A stretch of 6,252 nt of DNA, from contig JAIRTS010000070.1 of assembly GCA_031254795.1 (NCBI GenBank), positions 1-6,252 of the forward strand, written 5' to 3'. How positions within the stretch are numbered: position 1 is the stretch's first letter; the number at the start of each line of letters is the position of its first letter. Source of the stretch: Treponema sp. Lineage in GTDB: Bacteria > Spirochaetota > Spirochaetia > Treponematales > Breznakiellaceae. The translations under genes were made by a program, and so were the position numbers. Positions 1 through 5,463 of the stretch are shown here, in pieces. Under the pieces are notes generated by a model. The model was not told the DNA's origin, did not search any database, and saw nothing but the letters and a program-made list of their open reading frames with translations.

Positions 1-59
1 GCGCAATGCTTCTCTATATAGAAACATATTATTGATCTTTTGTCAAGCGATTTTGAGAG

Positions 60-116
60 AAAATTTGTAAAAAATTTTGATCGGCTCTTGACTATTTTGT
101 TTGAAACAGCTATAGT
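60..116 (+). promoter_or_regulatory. sigma-70 promoter of tRNA-Asn, with A/T-rich UP-like region
   Basis: The -35 hexamer TTGACT (88-93) and the -10 hexamer TATAGT (111-116) each match consensus at 5 of 6 positions and are separated by the optimal 17 bp. Transcription would start near 122-124, only about 7 nt before the tRNA 5' end, as expected for a stable-RNA promoter. Just upstream lies an A/T-rich stretch with an imperfect palindrome (AAAATTT at 60-66, AAATTTT at 72-78), placed where an UP element for the RNA polymerase alpha subunit would lie. The hexamers and spacing are seen directly; the UP-element role is inferred. I see no gene end in 1-59. Confidence 0.8.
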
Positions 117-129
117 AAGGCATTATTAA

Positions 130-202
130 TCCCCTGTAGCTCAGTTGGCAGAGCAAGTGGCTGTTAACCACTGGGTCGGCGGTTCAAGTCCGTCCGGGGG
201 AG
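130..202 (+). tRNA. tRNA-Asn (anticodon GUU)
   Basis: This 73-nt gene folds into a full cloverleaf. The acceptor stem pairs 130-136 with 195-201, with one U-G wobble (135-196). The D stem pairs 139-142 with 151-154. The anticodon stem pairs 156-160 with 168-172, and its loop carries GTT at 163-165, which reads Asn codons AAC/AAU. The variable loop is 5 nt (173-177). The T stem pairs 178-182 with 190-194 (one G-U) around the loop TTCAAGT. The discriminator base is G202. The next bases are CGT, so CCA is not encoded and must be added by tRNA nucleotidyltransferase. The gene has its own promoter and terminator, so it is a single-gene unit. Integrase relic sequence lies downstream, which suggests this tRNA served as an integration site. 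Confidence 0.96.
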
Positions 203-207
203 CGTTC

Positions 208-239
208 AAGCTCGTCCATAATGACGGGTTTTTTCTTTT
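208..239 (+). terminator. rho-independent terminator of tRNA-Asn
   Basis: CTCGTC (211-216) pairs with GACGGG (223-228) around a 6-nt loop, with one U-G wobble. The stem can be extended by A/G-T pairs from 208-210 into the start of the T-tract. The stem runs directly into TTTTTTCTTTT (229-239). It lies right after the tRNA and would end its transcript. The left side (204-217) also resembles the tRNA T-arm at 12 of 14 positions, as described under findings. Confidence 0.75.
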
Positions 240-295
240 ATAGATAAGGAATTAACGCATATATATTAAAACCCGCTTACTGCGAGGAACATCCT

Positions 296-540
296 ATGGC
301 AAAGGCCGGGGCAGTCCCAACAGAACCTGCTCATCGGGCGGATTATCTTTTGAATTCGGCGACATGGACATGCGGAAAATCTATGAAAGCCGAATTAAGG
401 AATGGGCACTGCGATTGAAGCAGGAAAACATCGGTACAAAGAGCCGCCTCATTACGGTTCTTCGCATCATATTCGGTTATGCGCTCAAAGCGCGCGATGT
501 CGACGACAATCCGATGGATCGCGTCGAATTATTGCCCTGA
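296..540 (+). pseudogene. tyrosine integrase relic (core-binding domain only)
   Basis: The reading frame that ends at the TGA at 538-540 is open from 256. From about 346 it encodes a peptide resembling the SAM-like, DNA-binding core domain of phage/ICE tyrosine integrases: an FGDMDM..I entry motif, then TVLRIIFGYALKARDV and DNPMDRVELLP, matching the family pattern of two helices followed by 'NP...V..P'. The frame stops exactly where the catalytic domain (R, K, HxxR and Tyr residues) should begin, so no recombinase activity is possible. The only in-frame ATG is at 364, which would give 58 aa. A well-placed Shine-Dalgarno (GAGGA, 284-288) precedes an ATG at 296 that is one nucleotide out of frame, suggesting the original start was separated from the body by a single-base loss near 299-301. 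The relic lies about 90 nt downstream of tRNA-Asn, a classic integrase position. The domain resemblance is judged by eye; loss of function is near certain. Expression of a 58-aa DNA-binding peptide cannot be ruled out. Confidence 0.62.
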
Positions 541-606
541 AAACGACTGAAAGGGGATGCTTCTCCAAAAAAGTGGCGGCGATTGATGTTATCTTCAAAA
601 TATCTC

Positions 607-635
607 TTGACATCTTCAAGAAATCAAGATAGCTT
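607..635 (+). promoter_or_regulatory. candidate topA promoter
   Basis: A perfect -35 hexamer TTGACA (607-612) is followed, after 17 bp, by TAGCTT (630-635), which matches the -10 consensus at only 3 of 6 positions. A start near 642 would leave a leader of about 5 nt before the topA ATG, so if this promoter is real the message would be almost leaderless. That would fit the absence of a Shine-Dalgarno at topA. The evidence is a strong -35 with a weak -10, so this is tentative. The rest of 541-646 shows no other recognisable element. Confidence 0.35.
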
Positions 636-646
636 TAGAATCCTAT

Positions 647-2743
647 ATGTCAACAAAAACACAAATGAAACACAAAACACTCGTCGTTGTAGAATCTCCG
701 GCCAAGGCAAAGACCATAGAAAAATATCTGGGCTCATCGTATACGGTGCGCGCGTCTATGGGGCACCTCATAGATCTGCCTAAATCAAGGCTCGCCGTTG
801 ACACGGAACACGATTTTGCGCCTGAGTATATCACCGTGCGCGGCAGAACCAAGCTGTTGAAAGAATTGCAGTCCGAGGCTAAAAAGGCGGATATGGTGTT
901 GCTCGCAAGCGACAATGACCGCGAGGGTGAAGCCATCGCGTGGCATTTGCGGAACGCCATAGCCGCCAAAAATACGGACAAACCCATCAAACGCATCGTA
1001 TTTAATGAGATCACCCCGCAGGCGATAAAGACAGCGATTGCCCATCCCTCCAGCATTGATGAAGCCAAGGTAAACGCCCAGAAAGCGCGGCGCGTACTGG
1101 ACAGACTCGTGGGGTACAACCTCTCGCCCCTGCTCTGGAAGAAGATGAAAAATGGACTTTCAGCGGGCAGAGTGCAATCCGTGGCTTTGCGGCTCATCTG
1201 CGACCGGGAAAAGGAAGTGGAGGCTTTTATTCCCGAAGAATACTGGACGCTTGACGCAGACTGCAGATCGGGCAAATCGTCTTTTACGGCGCAGCTCGTG
1301 TTGTGGGAAAAGGAAAAGCCCGCGTTCAAAGACGAAGCCGCCGTTGAGACGGTTGTGGAAAGATTGTGCGGGGCGCAGGGAAGCGTGTCCGATATTCGGG
1401 AGACCGAAAAAAACATCAAGCCAAAACCGCCGTTCACCACATCGCAGCTTCAGCAGACCGCCGCGAACCGGTTCGGCTTCACCAGCAAGAAAACCATGCA
1501 GATCGCCCAACAACTTTACGAAGGCGTGAATATCGGCTCGTCGCGGGTAGGGCTTATCTCCTATATGCGCACCGACTCCGTACGCATCTCCCAAGTTGCG
1601 CTTCATGAGGCGCGAGAGTGGATTGGGGCGCAGTATCCGGCGGAACTGCCAGACAAGCCCATAGAGTACGCGGCGAGCGGCAAAGCGCAGGACGCGCACG
1701 AGGCGATCCGCCCCACGTACATCACCTACACGCCCAATGATGTGAAAGACTCGCTTGCCCGCGATCAACTGAAACTGTACACGATTATTTGGGAGCGTTT
1801 CGTCGCAAGCCAGATGAAAAACGCCAAAACCAAGACCGTGAGCATAGACATCCAAGCCGGAGACGCTGTTTTTAGGGTGTCCGGCACGAAAATCATTGAA
1901 AAAGGCTTTTTTAACGTCCTGAAACTTTTGGCTTCAAAAGATGAGAAGGGATCTTCTTATCCACCGCTTAAAAGAGGAGACGCGGTTGAACTGCTTGATT
2001 TCCACAAGGAGCAGCATTGGACGCAGGGTCCATCCCGCTACACCGACGCCTCCATTGTCAAAACGCTTGAGGAAAAGGGAATCGGGCGCCCTTCGACGTA
2101 TGCGCCCATCATCTCGGTGTTGCTCGACCGTTACTATGTTACCAGAGCGAACAAACAGCTTGTGCCAACCCAACTCGGCAGGCTCATCAACGATCTGCTT
2201 GTGGAATATTTCCCCAATGTGGTGGACGTAGACTTTACCGCTTCAATGGAAGACAAGCTCGATATTGTTGAAGAAAACCGCATTCAATGGCCCGACATGA
2301 TACGGGAATTCTGGGAACCGTTCAAGTCGCGGGTTGAAGATGTTGGAAAAACGCTGGAAACGTACAAAGGCTCTCTGGATGAGACAACGGATTACACGTG
2401 TGAAAAATGCGGGAAGCCAATGAAGAAAAAACTCGGCAAATTCGGCTACTTCTTGGCTTGCTCCGGCTTTCCCGAATGCCGGAACACCAGGTCCATACCG
2501 CTAGCGACATGCCCGAAATGCGGCGGAGATATTGTGGCGCGGAAAACCAAGGGCAAGAGAAAGGAATTTTACGGGTGCGCCAATTATCCAGAATGTGATT
2601 TTCTCACCCACTTCAAACCGCTCAACCAGAACTGCCCCAAATGCGGACATTTTCTTGTGGAGAAACACGACAAGGCGAAGGGTTCCCATAAGGCGTGCGT
2701 CAACCACGCCTGTGATTATCTGCACGGTGAGGATGAAAAGTAG
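647..2743 (+). CDS. topA: DNA topoisomerase I (type IA)
   Basis: This 698-aa enzyme relaxes negatively supercoiled DNA in the nucleoid by nicking one strand through a 5'-phosphotyrosine link. The N-terminal TOPRIM domain shows LVVVESPAKAKTIEKYLG (12-29, with Glu16), SMGHLIDLPKS (37-47) and the metal-binding SDNDREGEAIAWH (88-100, Asp89 and Asp91). Family motifs follow at LVGYNLSPLLW (154-164) and LSAGRVQSVALR (171-182). The catalytic tyrosine is Tyr306 in ISYMRTDS (304-311), and the HEAIRPT motif is at 351-357. The C-terminus has three complete four-cysteine zinc fingers: C585/588/605/611, C622/625/644/650 and C663/666/684/689. Full length and all key residues argue for an active protein. The start at 647 is the first possible one after an in-frame stop at 608-610; Met7 (665) is an alternative that aligns better with short N-termini such as that of E. 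coli. Neither start has a clear ribosome binding site. It is followed 3 nt later by the Xer recombinase gene, so the two are very likely one operon. Confidence 0.97.
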   Translation: MSTKTQMKHKTLVVVESPAKAKTIEKYLGSSYTVRASMGHLIDLPKSRLAVDTEHDFAPEYITVRGRTKLLKELQSEAKKADMVLLASDNDREGEAIAWHLRNAIAAKNTDKPIKRIVFNEITPQAIKTAIAHPSSIDEAKVNAQKARRVLDRLVGYNLSPLLWKKMKNGLSAGRVQSVALRLICDREKEVEAFIPEEYWTLDADCRSGKSSFTAQLVLWEKEKPAFKDEAAVETVVERLCGAQGSVSDIRETEKNIKPKPPFTTSQLQQTAANRFGFTSKKTMQIAQQLYEGVNIGSSRVGLISYMRTDSVRISQVALHEAREWIGAQYPAELPDKPIEYAASGKAQDAHEAIRPTYITYTPNDVKDSLARDQLKLYTIIWERFVASQMKNAKTKTVSIDIQAGDAVFRVSGTKIIEKGFFNVLKLLASKDEKGSSYPPLKRGDAVELLDFHKEQHWTQGPSRYTDASIVKTLEEKGIGRPSTYAPIISVLLDRYYVTRANKQLVPTQLGRLINDLLVEYFPNVVDVDFTASMEDKLDIVEENRIQWPDMIREFWEPFKSRVEDVGKTLETYKGSLDETTDYTCEKCGKPMKKKLGKFGYFLACSGFPECRNTRSIPLATCPKCGGDIVARKTKGKRKEFYGCANYPECDFLTHFKPLNQNCPKCGHFLVEKHDKAKGSHKACVNHACDYLHGEDEK

Positions 2744-2746
2744 CGT

Positions 2747-3688
2747 ATGGAACAAGGACGGCAATCAGAGCAACTGTCAGAAAAATCGCGTGAATACCTT
2801 GAGTATCTCGCCAATGTACGGCATGTTTCCAATCAGACTCTCCGCGCCTACAGCAATGATTTGACTCATTTTTCAGTGTATTGCGCGTCACGCGACATCG
2901 TCGCAGATCAGGCGTCACTGCACGATGTACAATATTTTATGACGGAACTCGCCAGAGATGACCTCGCGCCTTCCAGCGTGAACCGCACCCTGTCTTCAAT
3001 ACGCGGGTTTTTCCGCTTCCTCGTACGATTTAACTACCGCGCTGATGATCCGTCGGCAAGCCTACGGAATGTAAAGCAGCCGAAAACCCTGCCGAGCTTC
3101 CTTTGGGAGCCGGAAATGGCGGAATTCGCCGAATTGCCATCCCGCGCCGCAAAACTTTGGGCGGAACGGGACACGGCGCTGATTCTCGCTATGTATTCAG
3201 CGGGAGTGCGCATCAGCGAGCTTGTCTCCCTGTTCCTGAAAAATTGCGCCCCGGATTTCACGTCGGCCCGCGTAGTCGGAAAAGGCGACAAGGAACGGGA
3301 AGTGTATTTTTCCGACGAGGCGCGGGAGGCGATCTTTGTGTACCTTCCTTTGAGGGCAGAGAAGCTCATAAAAGCAAAGCCGCCTACAGACGCGCTCTTT
3401 ATCAGCCTGCGGGGAAAACCGCTTTCCGTACCCGGCGTACGGTGGATCATAGCCCAATACTCCCAGCAATTCGCCGTACAGACAGGACTCGGCAAAAACA
3501 TACATCCGCATTCCCTGCGGCATAGTTTTGCGACCCACCTCGTCAACGCGGGCTGTGATGTGCGCGTGATTCAAGAACTGCTGGGTCACGCCAGCATCTC
3601 GACCACAGCCCGCTACGCGCATGTCAATGTGGAACATCTGAAAGACGTCTACGAGAAATCCCACCCACATGCCACGCGTGGCGCGTGA
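2747..3688 (+). CDS. xerC: Xer-family site-specific tyrosine recombinase (XerC/XerD-like)
   Basis: This 313-aa cytoplasmic recombinase most likely resolves chromosome dimers at a dif site as half of a XerC/XerD pair. The N-terminal SAM-like core-binding domain spans about 13-105 (VSNQTLRAYSNDL at 27-39; SSVNRTLSSIRGFFRFL at 76-92). The linker PKTLPSFL (112-119) leads into the catalytic domain. All catalytic residues are present: Arg155 in GVRISEL, Lys179 in VVGKGDKER, His255 and Arg258 in HSLRHSFATHL, His281 in LLGHASISTT, and nucleophile Tyr290 in ARYAHV. Its length fits the Xer family (about 300 aa) and not longer phage integrases. It starts 3 nt after the topA stop, probably by translational coupling, since only a distant GAGG (2729-2732) could act as Shine-Dalgarno. 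Its place directly after topA matches the xerC/codV gene of Firmicutes and, as I recall, spirochaetes. The XerC versus XerD assignment rests on this position and is not certain. Confidence 0.92.
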   Translation: MEQGRQSEQLSEKSREYLEYLANVRHVSNQTLRAYSNDLTHFSVYCASRDIVADQASLHDVQYFMTELARDDLAPSSVNRTLSSIRGFFRFLVRFNYRADDPSASLRNVKQPKTLPSFLWEPEMAEFAELPSRAAKLWAERDTALILAMYSAGVRISELVSLFLKNCAPDFTSARVVGKGDKEREVYFSDEAREAIFVYLPLRAEKLIKAKPPTDALFISLRGKPLSVPGVRWIIAQYSQQFAVQTGLGKNIHPHSLRHSFATHLVNAGCDVRVIQELLGHASISTTARYAHVNVEHLKDVYEKSHPHATRGA

Positions 3689-3694
3689 CGCGCC
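3672..3694 (+). repeat. overlapping GC-rich palindromes at the xer stop codon
   Basis: CCACGCGTGG (3672-3681) is a perfect 10-bp palindrome. It overlaps a second structure, GGCGCG (3680-3685) and CGCGCC (3689-3694), whose 3-nt loop is exactly the TGA stop codon. Only one of the two RNA hairpins could form at a time. A T-rich stretch (3703-3710) follows after 8 nt, too far and too broken for a standard terminator. Possible roles are mRNA 3'-end protection or weak termination, but neither is shown. Confidence 0.4.
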
Positions 3695-3744
3695 GATAAA
3701 ATTTGTTTTTCATTCCCGCGCGCTATTGAAAGAGGAGCGTCTGA

Positions 3745-3910
3745 CAGGAACCTCTCGCCATTATCAAGATGGGCGAGGATGTGACTATCGAAAGCGACAA
3801 TGCGCTTGGGAATGTATGGCGAATCCTTCCGCGCCTTGTATGCGGAGAACTCCGCGGGTTTCTATGTGTATGAAAAGGGCAAATGGATTGTATTGGACGA
3901 GCGGAAATGA
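3745..3910 (+). pseudogene. frameshifted ORF relic, function unknown
   Basis: Two adjacent reading frames together give one plausible peptide. The first runs from 3745 after a stop (3742-3744), contains an ATG at 3769 and reads MGEDVTIESDNALGN. The second, from about 3815, reads YGESFRALYAENSAGFYVY followed by EKGKWIVLDERK and ends at TGA 3908-3910. Joining them requires skipping one base, or restoring two, around 3814. The second frame alone would allow a 36-aa ORF from the ATG at 3800. There is no good Shine-Dalgarno before either ATG; an AGAGGAG (3731-3737) lies upstream with no usable start near it. I do not recognise the family. The balanced charged and aromatic composition looks protein-like, but the piece is short and could be chance. 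It is best read as the broken C-terminal end of a small gene. Confidence 0.32.
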
Positions 3911-3952
3911 AAGCCGCCGGTAATGAAGGGAATTCAGCGCCGTTTTTTAAAA

Positions 3953-3991
3953 AGCCTTTCCCCAAACGCGAGCCGCGTTTGGGGAAAGGCT
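3953..3991 (-). repeat. perfect 18-bp inverted repeat, minus-strand terminator-like
   Basis: AGCCTTTCCCCAAACGCG (3953-3970) is exactly complementary to 3974-3991, with a 3-nt loop AGC. On the + strand no T-tract follows the right arm. On the - strand the hairpin runs into TTTTT (with 3949-3952), so the structure has the shape of an intrinsic terminator for leftward transcription. No minus-strand gene is visible on its right within the window. It could protect the topA-xer region from antisense reading, cap the 3' end of a processed + strand mRNA, or be a copy of a genomic interspersed repeat. Confidence 0.7.
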
Positions 3992-4025
3992 ATGGCTTCA
4001 CAGGCGTCGCTCAACATCCCCTAAG

Positions 4026-4059
4026 TCCGCAAAGGCGGAAACGAAGCGTTTCTTTTTCC
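4026..4059 (+). terminator. candidate terminator of the topA-xer transcript
   Basis: Two short hairpins lie in tandem. TCCGC (4026-4030) pairs with GCGGA (4035-4039), and GAAACG (4038-4043) pairs with CGTTTC (4047-4052) around a 3-nt loop. They share two bases, so they compete. The second runs directly into TTTTT (4053-4057). The stem is only 6 bp, half of it A-T, so termination would be weak to moderate. Its position just upstream of the glgC promoter suits an end for rightward reading from topA-xer. Confidence 0.42.
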
Positions 4060-4062
4060 TCC

Positions 4063-4118
4063 AAAAATCATTTTTCTCTAAAAAATCTATCGACAGAATT
4101 ACAATCTTCTTTTATACT
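4063..4118 (+). promoter_or_regulatory. sigma-70 promoter of glgC with upstream A/T tracts
   Basis: TCGACA (4090-4095) and TATACT (4113-4118) each match consensus at 5 of 6 positions with the ideal 17-bp spacing. The start would be near 4125, giving a leader of about 45 nt before the glgC ATG at 4170. Upstream are A5 (4063-4067), T5 (4071-4075) and A6 (4080-4085), spaced roughly one helical turn apart, which could bend DNA or act as an UP element. The promoter presumably drives glgC and the mannosidase gene together. A small hairpin, TCCGG (4134-4138) with CCGGA (4144-4148), lies in the leader; I assign it no role. Confidence 0.75.
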
Positions 4119-4169
4119 ATAAAAAGTATGCGCTCCGGCAAGTCCGGATATTTTATCAAGGAGAAACTC

Positions 4170-5438
4170 ATGTCTGAAGTTTTATCTATTATATTAGGCG
4201 GAGGAAAAGGCACCCGTTTGTTCCCTTTAACCAAGGACCGGTCAAAACCGGCCGTTCCATTTGGCGGAAAATTCAGGCTTGTCGATATACCCATCTCAAA
4301 TTGCATCAACGCCAATTTGCGACAGATATATATTCTAACCCAGTTTAATTCAGCGTCTCTGCACCTGCATATAGCCAAAACCTATACCTTCGATTCGTTT
4401 TCAAAAGGCTTTGTGGAAATCTTGGCCGCCGAGCAGACGCTGGAACACAGTGATTGGTACCAAGGCACCGCAGACGCCGTGCGGAAGAATTTCCAGCATT
4501 TCAGAACCGCTCACCCCGATTATTACCTGATTCTTTCGGGGGATCAGCTCTACCGTATGGATTTGCTTGATTTTCTGAACAAGCATAAAGAGTCCGGCGC
4601 GGCTATTTCCATAGCGTGTACGCTGGTGGGACGGGAGGATGCCAGCCAACTTGGCATCCTCAAAGCGGATAAAAGCGGCGTCATTACGGAATTCCTTGAA
4701 AAACCAGGCGCTACAAAGGATATTTCAGACTTCAAGGCGCCCTCGGAGATTGCCCCTAGCAACAACAAGGATTATTTTCTCGCGTCGATGGGCATTTACG
4801 TGTTCAACGCCAAGACGATGGAAGAATGTCTGAACAACAACTTCGCCGATTTTGGCAAGGAAATCATTCCACAGGCAATCAACCGGCTGAAAGTGAGCGC
4901 CTACACATTCGACGATTATTGGGAAGACATCGGAACCATCAAGAATTTTTACGAGGCGAATATTGAGCTTACCACGGTGCGCCCGCGTTTCGATATTTAC
5001 GATGAAGGGCGTCCGATTTATACGCATCGCCGCAATCTTCCGCCCTCAAAGGTAAATTTCGGCAACATCACCCAGTCCATCACGGCTGAAGGCTGCATCA
5101 TCACCAACGCCTCAATAACCAACTCCATCGTCGGACTGAGGACATTGATCGAAAATGGGGCGAGTCTTAACGGCGTAGTTTGCATGGGGTCGGATTACTA
5201 CGAGTCCGAAATCACGAAAAAGATGAACACTGAAAAGCATATTCCAAATATCGGCATAGGGAAAGGCTCTATTATCAAGGGGGCGATCATTGACAAGAAC
5301 GCGGCAATCGGAGAAGGTTGCCGCATCGGCATAGACAATATACCCCGGAACGATGGCGAGTACGGCAATTATCACATTATTGATGGTGTCATCGTCATTC
5401 CGAAAAACGCGGTGCTGTATCCGGGAACGGTCATATAA
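4170..5438 (+). CDS. glgC: glucose-1-phosphate adenylyltransferase (ADP-glucose pyrophosphorylase)
   Basis: This 422-aa cytoplasmic enzyme makes ADP-glucose from ATP and glucose-1-phosphate, the committing step of bacterial glycogen synthesis. The nucleotidyltransferase domain opens with GGGKGTRLFPLTKDRSKP (10-27; Arg16, Lys26) and continues with WYQGTADAVR (96-105), catalytic Asp125 in LSGDQLYRMD, sugar-phosphate-binding Lys178 in EKP, SMGIYVF (206-212) and DYWEDIGTI (249-257). A left-handed beta-helix domain follows from about 290. By eye it aligns better with cyanobacterial/plant subunits than with E. coli: GFVEILAAEQ, IYT..RNLPPSK, MGSDYYE, IGIGKGS and IIDKNA are all shared. Lys376 and Lys412 fall where the 3-phosphoglycerate activator lysines lie in Anabaena (382 and 419). 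The frame is open to an ATG at 4128, but AAGGAG (4158-4163), 6 nt before the ATG at 4170, and the family N-terminus decide for 4170. The stop is 25 nt before the mannosidase gene, suggesting one operon. Confidence 0.96.
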   Translation: MSEVLSIILGGGKGTRLFPLTKDRSKPAVPFGGKFRLVDIPISNCINANLRQIYILTQFNSASLHLHIAKTYTFDSFSKGFVEILAAEQTLEHSDWYQGTADAVRKNFQHFRTAHPDYYLILSGDQLYRMDLLDFLNKHKESGAAISIACTLVGREDASQLGILKADKSGVITEFLEKPGATKDISDFKAPSEIAPSNNKDYFLASMGIYVFNAKTMEECLNNNFADFGKEIIPQAINRLKVSAYTFDDYWEDIGTIKNFYEANIELTTVRPRFDIYDEGRPIYTHRRNLPPSKVNFGNITQSITAEGCIITNASITNSIVGLRTLIENGASLNGVVCMGSDYYESEITKKMNTEKHIPNIGIGKGSIIKGAIIDKNAAIGEGCRIGIDNIPRNDGEYGNYHIIDGVIVIPKNAVLYPGTVI

Positions 5439-5450
5439 GCGCTCGAATCT

Positions 5451-5459
5451 GGAGGAGGT
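5451..5459 (+). promoter_or_regulatory. strong ribosome binding site of the GH2 gene
   Basis: GGAGGAGGT contains a near-complete anti-16S match and ends 4 nt before the ATG at 5464. It is clearly stronger than any site upstream of topA, xer or glgC in this window. It decides the start of the mannosidase gene and implies efficient translation independent of glgC. Confidence 0.8.
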
Positions 5460-5463
5460 ACCC

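Noticed and set aside
88..92. Possible tandem tRNA genes or an rRNA operon around the tRNA
   Set aside because: Only one cloverleaf is present, it has its own promoter and terminator, and no rRNA-like sequence follows.
402..632. 76-aa + strand ORF between tRNA-Asn and topA
   Set aside because: It overlaps the integrase-like frame in another phase, is rich in Arg/Ser/His as shadow frames often are, and has no ribosome binding site.
643..1440. 265-aa open frame on the minus strand opposite topA
   Set aside because: It lies fully inside topA, whose + strand protein has unmistakable family motifs. The antisense frame has no recognisable domain and follows from codon bias.
3669..3923. 84-aa + strand ORF after the xer gene
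   Set aside because: It overlaps the end of xer, lacks a ribosome binding site, and is Arg/Cys-rich with no family resemblance. The other two frames give a more protein-like reading.
3689..4127. CRISPR array or dif site for the Xer recombinase in the gap
   Set aside because: There are no regularly spaced direct repeats, and I see no 28-bp sequence resembling a dif site with two Xer arms around a 6-bp centre.
4128..4169. Upstream in-frame ATG giving a 14-residue longer GlgC
   Set aside because: It would start within about 3 nt of the predicted transcript start and has no ribosome binding site. The ATG at 4170 has AAGGAG at the right distance and matches the family N-terminus.
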